Origin: Bacillota bacterium
GTDB lineage: Bacteria; Bacillota; Clostridia; Lachnospirales; Lachnospiraceae
Assembly: GCA_023391695.1 (NCBI GenBank)
Contig: JAEWAK010000003.1
Span: forward strand, 62,001 to 126,000
Direction of reading: 5' to 3'
Length of the DNA stretch: 64,000 bases
Below, one piece after another: positions 17,958-26,933 of the stretch. Position numbers and translations under genes: made by a program. The notes beneath the pieces are model-generated. The model saw nothing but the letters and a program-made list of their open reading frames with translations. It was not told the origin of the DNA and ran no database searches. Each line of letters begins with the position of its first letter. Positions within the stretch are counted from its first letter, which is position 1.

Positions 17958-18893
17958 TTATCTTATATATGAGGTTATCAGCTGCATATCACCTTCTAAA
18001 CTGTACCCGCCAAAACCCGCCGGTAATATGAAATGATCTCCCTTTGTTATTTTAACCCCATTAATGAAACCTTCTCCTTCTATAACACTTAAAATGGTAA
18101 AAGGCTCGGACTGGCTGAAATCCTGTTTGCCGTTAACAGACAGTCTCTTTACGGAATAGTATTGACAAGTTACTAATTCTTCTACCACGGCATTTTCTAA
18201 TTTTATTTCTTTCCGCTTTGTACCATGGTCCACATGAGGACACTGAATGACATCAATACTCTTGTCAATATGTAGTTCCCTGGGTTTTCCGTCCGATAAT
18301 CTGTCATAATCATATAAGCGGTAGGTAATGTCACTGTTCTGCTGGGTTTCCAATATTACGGTTCCGGCTTTAATGGCATGTACCGTCCCCGGTTCTATCT
18401 GGAAAAAGTCACCTTTTTTTATGGGCAGCACCCGGATCAATTCGTTCCATCTGTGTTCCGCAATCATAGACTTTAATTCTTCCTTGTCTTTTGCGTTATG
18501 TCCGACTACGATCTTGCCGTCCCCATCACAGTCCAGAATATACCAGCACTCGGTTTTACCCAGGGAGCCGTTCTCATGTTTTGACGCATATTCGTTGTCC
18601 GGATGTACCTGTATACTTAAATCTGCTTTTGCATCAATTATTTTAATCAGCAGCGGGAAAGTTTCTCCTTTGGCATTACCGAATAATTCCCTGTGTTCTT
18701 TCCATAAGCTGCTTAATTTTTCCCCTTTATATTTCCCGTTCTTTATTGTGCAGTCACCGTTGGCATGTGCACTGACCGCCCAGCACTCTCCGGTATTGTC
18801 ACTTGGTATATTGTATCCGAAATCGGTTTTCAGCCGATTGCCTCCCCATATCATCTCCTTGAACACCGGTTCCAAAAATATAATTTCTTTCAT
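17958..18893 (-). CDS. manA: Mannose-6-phosphate isomerase, class I
   Basis: Interconverts mannose-6-phosphate and fructose-6-phosphate; zinc enzyme. The 311-aa length fits the short bacterial class I form. Zinc-binding blocks are visible: QVHPDNEYA and GKTECWYIL in the cupin core, then PGTVHAIKAG. The N-terminal PVFKEMIWGGNRL and GECWAVSAH are typical. RBS AGGAGGCAGCA. It is the first gene of a run manA-yesL-glgB. It may also serve mannose released by the GH130/GH38 locus at the right end of the window, but the two are far apart. Confidence 0.96.
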   Translation of the reverse strand: MKEIIFLEPVFKEMIWGGNRLKTDFGYNIPSDNTGECWAVSAHANGDCTIKNGKYKGEKLSSLWKEHRELFGNAKGETFPLLIKIIDAKADLSIQVHPDNEYASKHENGSLGKTECWYILDCDGDGKIVVGHNAKDKEELKSMIAEHRWNELIRVLPIKKGDFFQIEPGTVHAIKAGTVILETQQNSDITYRLYDYDRLSDGKPRELHIDKSIDVIQCPHVDHGTKRKEIKLENAVVEELVTCQYYSVKRLSVNGKQDFSQSEPFTILSVIEGEGFINGVKITKGDHFILPAGFGGYSLEGDMQLITSYIR

Positions 18894-18972
18894 TGCTGCC
18901 TCCTAAGGTTTTGTATAAGCTTGCCTTTATTTTACCACATTTTTTATTTATACAAAAGTGAAAATTATCTAA

Positions 18973-19170
18973 ATTATTTTTCTTGATGGTTTCACGGATG
19001 ATGGTTGGACGGACGCTTTTATTTTGAGGGGGAATTTAAGGGAAGAAGGCTTATTGGATGAAAACACTGTGTATTTTAGTATGTTTGGGCAAAATAAGAG
19101 TGTCCCGGATATAATTCTGTTTTCCTCAGGCTTAATTACAGTTTATTTTGCTATTTTTACTGTATATTAG
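18973..19170 (+). other. Open reading-frame fragment without start (possible gene relic)
   Basis: 65 sense codons without a stop, including DGFTDDGWTDAFILRGNL and LLDENTVYFSMFG, but no plausible start or RBS. Its right part runs into an inverted-repeat element (19097-19202), so the tail is not gene sequence. The family is not recognised. Within the 430-bp gap between manA and the SLH gene nothing else gene-like was seen. Confidence 0.3.
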
Positions 19171-19202
19171 GCTGCTGGAATAAGGAATTATAGGGACACT
19201 CT
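19097..19202. repeat. Inverted-repeat element, about 106 bp
   Basis: Left end 19097-19117 (AGAGTGTCCC, a 3-nt insertion, then TATAATTC) and right end 19185-19202 (GAATTATAGGGACACTCT) are inverted copies of each other; the centre is AT-rich and non-coding. Only one copy was found in the window. It may be a MITE, or a terminator for the divergent flanks. Confidence 0.5.
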
Positions 19203-19326
19203 GATAGTATTAATTTATAATTTTAATTTTGTTTCGGCTATAAAAGTTTAGATTTTACTTTTATTTTCGTCTTTCTTTTCTTAGAACTCCGTTAAATAGA
19301 TTAAAAAGCTGAAAATCTTTCCAAAC

Positions 19327-21594
19327 TTATTCTTCCACGCTCAGCATGGCAATTATCATGTCGGCGGCTTCGGCACGGGTCAATTTATCGTTTGGCCTGA
19401 ATTCATTGCTGCTGTTGCTGGTTATGATATTTAAGCCCTGTGCTAAAGCAGTGTAGCCCTGGTATTCGTCGGATATCTCACTCTGGTCCTTGAAGTTGGT
19501 ATTGTAGATACCGTTTAACCTGGCTATGCCTTCATAACCCAGTACCTGGATGGCAAACTTTGATGCCAAAAGCCGGCTTAAACCTGAATCATTAATCTCC
19601 ATTTTGTATTTATTGCTGTTATAATAGATTCCGGCCTGGTTTAAAATGTCGGTTAATTCCCTGGTTGTTATGGCTGTATCAGGTTTAAATTCGCCGCCTT
19701 CAAATCCGGCTCCGATTTCTGCCAGAAGCCTGATATTACGGCCGGATGCTGTATTTTTAATATCGCTGTAGTTATATTTATCTTCCGGGGCAACATATTC
19801 TTTACCGTCACTGTCTAACTGTTTTCCGGTAAAGGGGGAGATATAAGCCGGTGTAATATCGGTTCTGTATACCAAGCGCACTTCATTATCCACAGAATAA
19901 GAAGCCGTACTGATCATTTTTTCCATGGAAGCATCATAGGAATGGATGTTGTTGATTTCATATACGAGATGATAACCTTCATTGGATATATACTTATCAA
20001 ATGCTTTATCGGCAGTGATGATATTTTTAGGAGCTTCAAAGGTTATATCATCGTTCCAGTTATAGGAGAAGGAATAAATTTTTCCCGTCACTCCATCCAC
20101 AGAACCGTATATTCCGTTATAAGGATATTCAATTCCTTCATTTACCCTGTTATAATTGTAAGAATAACCACCGTATACTTCCTTGCCGTTATTATCATAA
20201 GCAATTATATAGGATTCCCTGTTATCGGAGAATACGGACTTCTCAAACTTATCCGGAATCTGTGCTTTCAGGAAGTCTTCCAGGATTTTCTGGCCCTGTT
20301 CCAGAGTATATTTTACTTTAACAGATTCCCATTCCTTTTTATCCATGTCGTAATAATCTTTTATGCTTGCATTAAAGGATATTACCTTGCCGGTTTTTGC
20401 ATCTACGGATGCATTGGCATGAGCACGGTAGGTATCACTGCTTCCGTCCTTAACTTCCCTTGGATCGGATAAACTGACCTGCCAGATATATTGGGAATCT
20501 TCACCCACTGCATAAAAATAATTCCGTTTGGAAAGGGAGGCGGATATGGATTTTAAGTTGGCATCCAATAATAAGTTCTTATTGCCGGTAACTGCCTTTA
20601 TGGCATCTTCTTTGCTTATCAGACCTTTCATTTCGTCGACTTTGATAATCTCCTCCTCGGTCAGTCCTCCGGCAACTTTAGAACCGCTGTCTTGGTTAGT
20701 TGATTCTGTACTTCCGTAACCGTCCGTTTTTTCAACCCATTCATTCTGGGTCGTATACACCTCGCCGGTTTTGGCATCCACCGATACATAGGAATTATCC
20801 GGGGAATATACTAAGAAAGCTTTTATCTTGGTTTTGCCGTCCGAATCGGTTGAGTAAGCATTTTGATAAGACAGCTCCATCTTTACCGTTTTCCCGATTT
20901 TTTTAGCGGCTTCCTCTTTCGTCACCTTCGTATCGGCAGTAGGGATCTTTACATTATACAACCAGTTGGAATCATAGGAAGTCACTTTGCCGGTTTCATA
21001 ATTTACACCGACGGTTATGGTATTATCCGGCATTGGAATTCCGTTCTCAACACGCTGGAACTTATAATTATACTGGCCGCTGTAGGTTCCGTCTGAAGTA
21101 GCTCCCACATATTCTGTTTTATCATAGATATCAGCAGCCACCTTTTTTATAAAGTTACCGGCCGCAGCCTGTAAATCCGACTTAAAAAATTTGGGCACAT
21201 ATTTACCGTAATCATCCTTGCTTTCATAAAAGCTGATTATATTGCCGTTCTGGTCACTTTGTACACTGATACGCTCATCTTTTTCTTTTGTATACCAGTT
21301 CAGATTCCAGGTGGCTCCGGTATAATAATTGCCGGTATTTAGATAATAATCAAATTGGGTTAACTTCTCCGGTATGGTAATCTTCGCTTTTACTGCCGTA
21401 ATAATACGTTCCAGTGCCTCCGCATTTGCTTCCTGTACCGCACCTCCGGTTACAACTATATCCCCTTTCGCCGGAATGTCAACGGATGCTATACTGCTTC
21501 CAGCATTATCTGCTGCCGCATAAACTGCTACGGGTAAACCGGATGTAAGCATACATCCGACTAAAACCAATGGTACTAATTTTTTTCGTAACAT
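19327..21594 (-). CDS. Secreted YcdB/YcdC-domain protein with C-terminal SLH motifs
   Basis: 755-aa exported protein. The start is taken at MLRKKLVPLVL (21594), preceded by AAAGGAGG; the signal peptide probably ends near VAVYA (residue ~26). Two long similar halves (about 30-290 and 320-580) carry PepSY-like YcdB repeats: each has a stretch of the type VDAKTGEV/VDAKTGKV and a following Y/W-rich segment. The C-terminal ~120 residues contain S-layer-homology-type motifs (GGEFKPDTAITTRELTDIL and NEFRPNDKLTRAEAADMIIAM) that would hold it to secondary cell-wall polymer. Family members are thought to be surface or sporulation-envelope proteins with possible protease-inhibitor-like folds; the role here is unknown. 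It is monocistronic. Confidence 0.88.
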   Translation of the reverse strand: MLRKKLVPLVLVGCMLTSGLPVAVYAAADNAGSSIASVDIPAKGDIVVTGGAVQEANAEALERIITAVKAKITIPEKLTQFDYYLNTGNYYTGATWNLNWYTKEKDERISVQSDQNGNIISFYESKDDYGKYVPKFFKSDLQAAAGNFIKKVAADIYDKTEYVGATSDGTYSGQYNYKFQRVENGIPMPDNTITVGVNYETGKVTSYDSNWLYNVKIPTADTKVTKEEAAKKIGKTVKMELSYQNAYSTDSDGKTKIKAFLVYSPDNSYVSVDAKTGEVYTTQNEWVEKTDGYGSTESTNQDSGSKVAGGLTEEEIIKVDEMKGLISKEDAIKAVTGNKNLLLDANLKSISASLSKRNYFYAVGEDSQYIWQVSLSDPREVKDGSSDTYRAHANASVDAKTGKVISFNASIKDYYDMDKKEWESVKVKYTLEQGQKILEDFLKAQIPDKFEKSVFSDNRESYIIAYDNNGKEVYGGYSYNYNRVNEGIEYPYNGIYGSVDGVTGKIYSFSYNWNDDITFEAPKNIITADKAFDKYISNEGYHLVYEINNIHSYDASMEKMISTASYSVDNEVRLVYRTDITPAYISPFTGKQLDSDGKEYVAPEDKYNYSDIKNTASGRNIRLLAEIGAGFEGGEFKPDTAITTRELTDILNQAGIYYNSNKYKMEINDSGLSRLLASKFAIQVLGYEGIARLNGIYNTNFKDQSEISDEYQGYTALAQGLNIITSNSSNEFRPNDKLTRAEAADMIIAMLSVEE

Positions 21595-21725
21595 ATAAAT
21601 TCCTCCTTTATCATTTACTTTCAACCATTAGACGATGTAAAATTTGGTTTAGTTCCATTTTATTTCTATTTTTTATAATTTTTTGAAAACTTTTTCTTTC
21701 CGTTATTATTGCCGGTTTTATATAT

Positions 21726-22973
21726 TTATATTTTCGTAAGCTTATGTATAAATAAACCGCTTCTTAATTTCGGTTCAAACCAGGTGGATTTGGGAGGCAT
21801 CAGTTTGCCCGCATCGGATACGGCAAATAATTCCCGGATGCTGGTGGGATACATGGAAAAGGCTGCTGCCAGTCCCTCGTCAACCCTCTTTTCCAGCTCC
21901 TTAAGTCCACGGATCCCTCCGATGAAATCAATCCGCTTATCCGTACGGGGATCCCCAATACCAAGTATTTTACCGAACAAATAATTCTGCAGGATGGAAA
22001 CATCCAGCGCATTCACCGGATCCTCGTTCTTTCTAATATCCTCCTGTGCCGTAAGTTTGTACCAGTTTCCGGCAGCATACATACCAAAACAGCCTTTTTT
22101 CTCAGGTGAATAGGGATTCTTTCCTAATAATTCAATCCGAAAGGATTCGGATACCATTTCCAAAAATTCTTCAAATCCATAGCCGTTTAAGTCATTTATC
22201 ACTCGGTTATATGGCATGATCATTAACTGGTCCTCCGGAAATAAAACAGATAAAAAATAATTAAATTCTTCCGTTCCGTCAAATCCCATCTCCTCATTCC
22301 TTCGTTTTAAGCCGACTTTCACTGCGGAAGCGGCCCTGTGGTGCCCGTCCGCTATGTAGATACTGTGGGTACCGGCAAAAGCGGTCCGTATGGCGGCAAT
22401 TTTACCAGCCTCGTCAAGTCTCCAGATGCTGTGGGTAATTCCGTCCGGTGCGGTAAAACCATACAAAGCTTCGCCCTTTTTTACTTCATCAATAATTTGG
22501 TTAATTACCTCATGGGAGCGGTAGGCCAGGAATATGGGGCCGGTCTGTGCATTGCAGACATCTACATGGCGGATCCGGTCCAGTTCCTTGTCTTCCCTGG
22601 TATTTTCATGCTTCTTTATTATATTGTTCACATAATCGTCTATGGAAGCACAGGCAACCAGGCCTGTTTGGGATCTTCCTTCCATAATCAGTTCATAGAC
22701 ATAATAACACTCCTTTGTATCCGTTATAAAAATCCCCTCTGAAATCATATCCTCAAGCTGGTCCCTGGCTTTTTCATATACCCTGTCATCATAAGTATCC
22801 ACACAGTCATCAAACTGGGTCTCGGCCCGGTCAATACAAAGAAAGGACAGTGGTTCCTTCTTAATCTCATTTTTCGCTTCTTCCCTGTTATAAACATCAT
22901 AGGGCAGTGCGGCTACCCTGCCTGCCACCTCTTTATTGGGTCTGATACACTGAAACGGTTTTACATCTGCCAT
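21726..22973 (-). CDS. DUF1015 family protein (COG4198)
   Basis: 415-aa cytoplasmic protein of the DUF1015 family. The N-terminal block (KPFQCIRPNKEVAGRVAALPYDV) and central IADGHHRAASAVKVG are the family signature. The His-rich ADGHHR motif suggests a ParB/nuclease-superfamily-like nucleotide or phosphate-handling fold, but no activity is established. In many Clostridia the gene neighbours serA; here serC-serA lie 4 kb away, separated by phoA and yibE/F. RBS GGAGG precedes the ATG by about 10 nt. No serB gene is in the window, so a role in serine metabolism is possible but only inference. Confidence 0.9.
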   Translation of the reverse strand: MADVKPFQCIRPNKEVAGRVAALPYDVYNREEAKNEIKKEPLSFLCIDRAETQFDDCVDTYDDRVYEKARDQLEDMISEGIFITDTKECYYVYELIMEGRSQTGLVACASIDDYVNNIIKKHENTREDKELDRIRHVDVCNAQTGPIFLAYRSHEVINQIIDEVKKGEALYGFTAPDGITHSIWRLDEAGKIAAIRTAFAGTHSIYIADGHHRAASAVKVGLKRRNEEMGFDGTEEFNYFLSVLFPEDQLMIMPYNRVINDLNGYGFEEFLEMVSESFRIELLGKNPYSPEKKGCFGMYAAGNWYKLTAQEDIRKNEDPVNALDVSILQNYLFGKILGIGDPRTDKRIDFIGGIRGLKELEKRVDEGLAAAFSMYPTSIRELFAVSDAGKLMPPKSTWFEPKLRSGLFIHKLTKI

Positions 22974-23270
22974 GAAGCATATTCCTCCTGAGTTGTTATA
23001 TTCCGGTATGTACGTAAACTCGTCTTTTTCTCTCCTGCCATAACTTACCGGCTGCTATCCTATATACCCATTATAATTCATAAACCTCAAAATGCAAGTA
23101 AATGGTCCATGTAATTCTTTAAGTTTTACTGGAACTAATTGTAAGATCCATATTAAGATTGTAAAGGTTATATTTGGTCGGTAAAGCTTATGTTAATTAT
23201 AACTTTAACCTATTGCTATCATTTTGGGGATATGATATTTATGAATTATACCAAATATTTCAAATATCTG

Positions 23271-23381
23271 GGGTGTGTCTGAAAACTGCTTGTGCCGGGC
23301 TGAATGTTCCACTTTGTGGGAGAAGCAGTATTCCGCAGAATGGGGCGTTCAGAACGGTGCAATGAGTTTTCAGACACACCC
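23271..23381. mobile_element. Repeat family A, complete MITE-like element (111 bp)
   Basis: Perfect 17-bp terminal inverted repeats: GGGTGTGTCTGAAAACT at 23271-23287 and its complement AGTTTTCAGACACACCC at 23365-23381. The interior has further small hairpins (CCACTTTGTGG; ATTCCGCAGAAT) and no gene. Its right half is repeated at 8488-8549 and its terminus at 10507-10527. No transposase is encoded, so a non-autonomous element moved by an IS elsewhere is the best inference. Confidence 0.75.
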
Positions 23382-23428
23382 TAAGAATATTAGAAATTAT
23401 ATGGTTTTTATTATGGATTGGAGGAGGG

Positions 23429-23456
23429 TTAAGAGAAAGTTAAGAGGTATTTTAAA
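23429..23456 (+). promoter_or_regulatory. Pho box (three direct repeats) upstream of alkaline phosphatase
   Basis: TTAAGA at 23429, TTAAGA at 23440 and TTTAAA at 23451 are spaced at exactly 11 bp. PhoP/PhoB boxes of Firmicutes are TTAACA-like hexamers at 11-bp period. It lies about 95 bp upstream of the phosphatase start, which fits phosphate-starvation activation. Confidence 0.7.
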
Positions 23457-23549
23457 ACTGGATTTTCGCTGACTTTTACAAAAGAAAATTACAAGACAAT
23501 AACCTGATTAATTTATTGATTGCCTTATGAAAGGCAGATGGGAGTCATC

Positions 23550-25082
23550 ATGAATAAGATTTTAAAAAGAGTTATAGCAGGTACGGCCATAAGTGCAATG
23601 GTATTATCAGCATTTTTTATTAATTTACATACGGATACGAAAAGCATAGCGGCAGAAAGTCCAAAGGCTGCCCAGGCGGCAGTTACAGATGCACCGAAAT
23701 ATGTATTTTTCTTTATCGGTGACGGAATGAGTTATCCCCAGATACAGGCAGCCAGTGATTATCTTGGCGCTGTGGCACAAAACAGAAGTTCCGATATTTT
23801 AACCGGTAATAAATATCTGGAATTTATGAAATTCCCGGTAGCCGGTTCCGCCGTTACCTATGATTCCACTTCTTTTTGTCCCGATTCCGCTTCCACCGCC
23901 ACTTCTCTCTCCACCGGCTATAAAACTTACAGCGGAACCATTAACATGGATGAAACTGCAACCGTTGCTTATGAAACCATTACGGAAAAATTAAAAGAAC
24001 AGTTAGGTTATAAAATAGGCATCATTTCCACCGTGAATTTAAATCATGCCACACCTGCGGCTTATTATTCACATCAGGCTTCCAGGAATAACTATTATGA
24101 AATCGGCCTGGAAATGATATCGAGTAATTTTGAATATTTTGCAGGCGGTGCCTTAAAAAACGTGACCGGGAATGATAAAACCAAACCCCAGGAAGATTTA
24201 TATGAATTGGCCCAAAAAAGCGGCTATAAGGTAATTAAGACCCAGGCAGAAGCTGACAAGCTTACAGCTGCAGACGGAAAAGCAATCCTTATCGGGGAAA
24301 CCCTTGCAGACAGCGATTCCTTATCCTATGCCAACGACGTAAAAACAGGTGAATGGGAGTTAAAGGATTACGTAAAAAAAGGCATCGAAGTGCTTGATAA
24401 TGATAAGGGCTTCTTCATGATGGTGGAAGGCGGTAAAATCGACTGGGCCTGTCATGCCAATGATGCCGGTTCTACCATCGCAGATACCATAGCCTTGGAT
24501 GAAGCAGTGGATGAAGCACTCGACTTCTATAACAGTCATCCTTCCGAAACTTTAATCATCGTAACCGGTGACCATGAAACCGGTGGTTTAACCATAGGTT
24601 ATGCAGGTACGGATTACGATACATATTTAACCAACCTGACCAATCAGAAATTATCCTATGCGAAATTTGATACCGATTACGTCAAAAAATATAAAGAAAA
24701 TAAAACCCCATTTAATGAAGTACTGGCAGATATTAAAGAAAACTTCGGTTTAGTGACCGACAGTTCGGCTGCCAGCAATCCTAAATTAGTCCTTACTACT
24801 TATGAATATGACCTCTTAAAGGCTGCTTACGATAAAACCATGAGCGCCAGCAGTTCGGGAAGAAATCAGGAAGAATATATTTTATACGGAACTTACGAAC
24901 CGTTAACCGTTACCATTACCCATCTGTTAAATAATAAATCGGGTATCAGCTTCTCCTCCTACGCACACACCGGACTTCCGGTAGGAGTATTTGCCAAAGG
25001 GGAAGGCGCAACCCTTTTTGAAGGATATTATGATAATACGGAAATATACGATAATCTGGCCAATTTGTTAAAAATAAACTAA
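23550..25082 (+). CDS. phoA: Alkaline phosphatase, exported (PhoA family)
   Basis: Hydrolyses phosphate monoesters outside the cell to supply phosphate. The start is placed at MNKILKRVIAG (23550) after GGGAG; 510 aa. The N-terminal ~40 residues are a signal peptide (hydrophobic AISAMVLSAFFIN). Catalytic signatures are complete: FFIGDGMSYPQIQ (metal Asp), CPDSASTATSLSTGY (nucleophile Ser after Asp), MMVEGGKIDWACHANDAG, IIVTGDHETGGL and SSYAHTGLPVGVFAKG (zinc His). A Pho box lies upstream (23429-23456) and a hairpin terminator downstream (25146-25170). It is monocistronic. Confidence 0.96.
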   Translation: MNKILKRVIAGTAISAMVLSAFFINLHTDTKSIAAESPKAAQAAVTDAPKYVFFFIGDGMSYPQIQAASDYLGAVAQNRSSDILTGNKYLEFMKFPVAGSAVTYDSTSFCPDSASTATSLSTGYKTYSGTINMDETATVAYETITEKLKEQLGYKIGIISTVNLNHATPAAYYSHQASRNNYYEIGLEMISSNFEYFAGGALKNVTGNDKTKPQEDLYELAQKSGYKVIKTQAEADKLTAADGKAILIGETLADSDSLSYANDVKTGEWELKDYVKKGIEVLDNDKGFFMMVEGGKIDWACHANDAGSTIADTIALDEAVDEALDFYNSHPSETLIIVTGDHETGGLTIGYAGTDYDTYLTNLTNQKLSYAKFDTDYVKKYKENKTPFNEVLADIKENFGLVTDSSAASNPKLVLTTYEYDLLKAAYDKTMSASSSGRNQEEYILYGTYEPLTVTITHLLNNKSGISFSSYAHTGLPVGVFAKGEGATLFEGYYDNTEIYDNLANLLKIN

Positions 25083-25145
25083 AGAGCCTACTCCGTCAAA
25101 CCGAAAAATCTGACGGAATCCGGGACAGTCAGCGCAAAGCATTAA

Positions 25146-25170
25146 AAAACCTGCTTCTTCAGCATGTTTT
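25146..25170 (+). terminator. Probable phoA terminator
   Basis: AAAACCTGCT and AGCATGTTTT (9 of 10 paired) form a hairpin with loop TCTTC, with the T-run in the 3' arm. It lies 64 bp after phoA. Confidence 0.5.
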
Positions 25171-25472
25171 GTTAAATTCATCAGGAAACAGAACCTTACC
25201 CAACTCAAAACGTCAGTTAACATCCATAACTGGGGACTAATAAAGAAGTATAAAATCCCCTGATCACAGGACCTGGTTTATAATATAATACAATATGGCT
25301 GTAAACCGTAATCACCAATGCATACGTGATTGTACGCCTGCAATACATAAAAGCTTTATGTGCAGAACCATAGCCGAATGTGTTACTATACTCCGGGTCC
25401 TATAACAATTCCATCCATAAAGAAGAATAATTATCCCCAAAATAACCCCGGAAAGAAGGCTCTGAAACTCTT
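25171..25472. other. Intergenic region upstream of yibE/F
   Basis: Non-coding. It contains an AT-rich block (25273-25294, with TATAATATAATAC) that may hold the yibE/F promoter and a small palindromic segment CATACGTGATTGTACG. No riboswitch class was recognised. Confidence 0.4.
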
Positions 25473-26747
25473 ATGCCGAAAAAAAAGCTTTTAAAGCAAA
25501 TTAATATACTGAAAAATAAAAAAATAAATATAGATATCCATTATTATTTACCGGTTATGGTATGCCTGCTTCTTATCATAATCCTGTTGATTATTCCTAC
25601 CGGATATGAAGATGCCGTGATTTATCAGGGTGCCGACCGGTGTTCTGCCCTTATTTTATCGGTAAACAACGATAATATTATCGATACCGGTTTAGTCCGT
25701 TCCGGTGAACAGACCTGCCAGGTCAGGTTTTTAGGAGGGAAGTTCAAAGGAGAACAGGCTCGGGCTTTTAACCTCTTAAACGGCTCTCTGGAATCGGATA
25801 AGATATTTTCAGTTGGGGATAAGGCCCTGGTTGTTATAAATTATGAAAATGACCGAATTCTGTCCGTAAACCTGATTGACCACTACCGTATTAACAACGA
25901 AGCCATCCTGGCCCTGGCTTTTATGTTATGCTTAATCCTGACCGCAGGCAGAACCGGAGTCAGAGCTATCCTGGCCTTTATTACGACGGTTTTATTAATC
26001 TGGAAAGTATTGATCCCTGCTTATTTAAACGGTTATAACCCTATTTATTTTGGTTTGTTCATTACGGTATTGTTAATTGTAATCACCATATCCCTGGTAT
26101 ACGGTTTTAACCGGAAAACCTTATCTGCCGTTTCCGGTTCCTCCCTTGGAATCCTGGTAACCTGTATCCTGGGTATGATTTTCACCAACGCCTTTAAAAT
26201 CCATGGGGCAATTATGCCGAATTCCGAAAGCTTGCTTTACAGCGGATACCAGAATTTAAACCTGACCAGAATCTTTATGGCCAGTATCTTCATCGGTTCC
26301 TCCGGAGCCGTTATGGATCTTGCGGTAGATATAACCTCTGCGGTAAATGAAGTTATAGATAAGAAACCGGGTATTAGCTGGAAGGAAGCCAGTAAGTCCG
26401 GCATGAACGTAGGCCGGGCCGCCATGGGCACCATGACTACCACCCTGCTCCTTGCCTATTCCGGCGGATATATCGCCCTCCTGATGGTATTTATGGCTCA
26501 GGGCACACCCATTTATAATATTTTGAATTATAAATATGTATCCGCTGAAATCATAGAAACCATAGTCGGCAGTTTCGGCCTTGTGACCGTTGCACCTTTT
26601 ACCGCACTGACAAGTGGTATTTTGCTGACTCATAAAAAGCAAAGTAATGCCAAGAGCAGCCTGACAGGCTGTATTGATAAAAAAAATGATAAGGAAAAAA
26701 TAATTGAACCGACAGATGTATTCAAATATGAGAATGATTTCTTATAG
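25473..26747 (+). CDS. YibE/F family membrane protein
   Basis: 424-aa polytopic membrane protein of the YibE/YibF family. One helix (about residues 26-42) is followed by an extracytoplasmic domain (to about 135), then about seven helices. Family-typical stretches are the region around GRTGVRAILAFITTVLLIWK, SIFIGSSGAVMDLAVDITS and GRAAMGTMTTTLLLAYSGGY. The cytoplasmic C-terminus is Lys-rich. The function is not established; the family is often near transport or stress genes. The RBS (GGAAAGAAGG) is rather far (about 13 nt) from the ATG. The gene stands alone, with a strong terminator at 26886-26924. Confidence 0.88.
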   Translation: MPKKKLLKQINILKNKKINIDIHYYLPVMVCLLLIIILLIIPTGYEDAVIYQGADRCSALILSVNNDNIIDTGLVRSGEQTCQVRFLGGKFKGEQARAFNLLNGSLESDKIFSVGDKALVVINYENDRILSVNLIDHYRINNEAILALAFMLCLILTAGRTGVRAILAFITTVLLIWKVLIPAYLNGYNPIYFGLFITVLLIVITISLVYGFNRKTLSAVSGSSLGILVTCILGMIFTNAFKIHGAIMPNSESLLYSGYQNLNLTRIFMASIFIGSSGAVMDLAVDITSAVNEVIDKKPGISWKEASKSGMNVGRAAMGTMTTTLLLAYSGGYIALLMVFMAQGTPIYNILNYKYVSAEIIETIVGSFGLVTVAPFTALTSGILLTHKKQSNAKSSLTGCIDKKNDKEKIIEPTDVFKYENDFL

Positions 26748-26750
26748 CGA

Positions 26751-26835
26751 AAACTTTTGTTGATTTATAAAATCTAGCAGAAACTTTGTTGATTATAAAA
26801 TCTAACAAGACTTTGCTGATGTATAAAATCAGCGG
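26751..26835. repeat. Three imperfect tandem repeats (26-30 bp)
   Basis: Units at 26751-26780, 26781-26809 and 26810-26835 share the pattern ACTTTGTTGATTATAAAATC. They start right after the yibE/F stop. Their role is unknown; they may be a slippage expansion. Confidence 0.6.
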
Positions 26836-26885
26836 ATTCCCGGAATGACACGTCACAACTATGGAAGCAAAGAGGCCGCATTATA

Positions 26886-26924
26886 ATAAATAAAGGGAAG
26901 CCGTTCCGGCTTCCCTTTATTTAT
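26886..26924. terminator. Bidirectional terminator, perfect 18-bp stem
   Basis: Arms 26886-26903 and 26907-26924 with loop TTC; the ATAAATAAAGGG and CCCTTTATTTAT flanks give U-rich ends on both strands. It serves yibE/F (+) and serA (-). Confidence 0.92.
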
Positions 26925-26933
26925 ATCCTGTTC

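Noticed and set aside
18328..18906. 192-codon plus-strand frame opposite manA
   Set aside because: It is fully antisense to a convincing manA gene and shows no RBS or family signature.
19942..20472. 176-codon plus-strand frame inside the SLH protein gene
   Set aside because: Antisense shadow of the YcdB repeat region; no start context.
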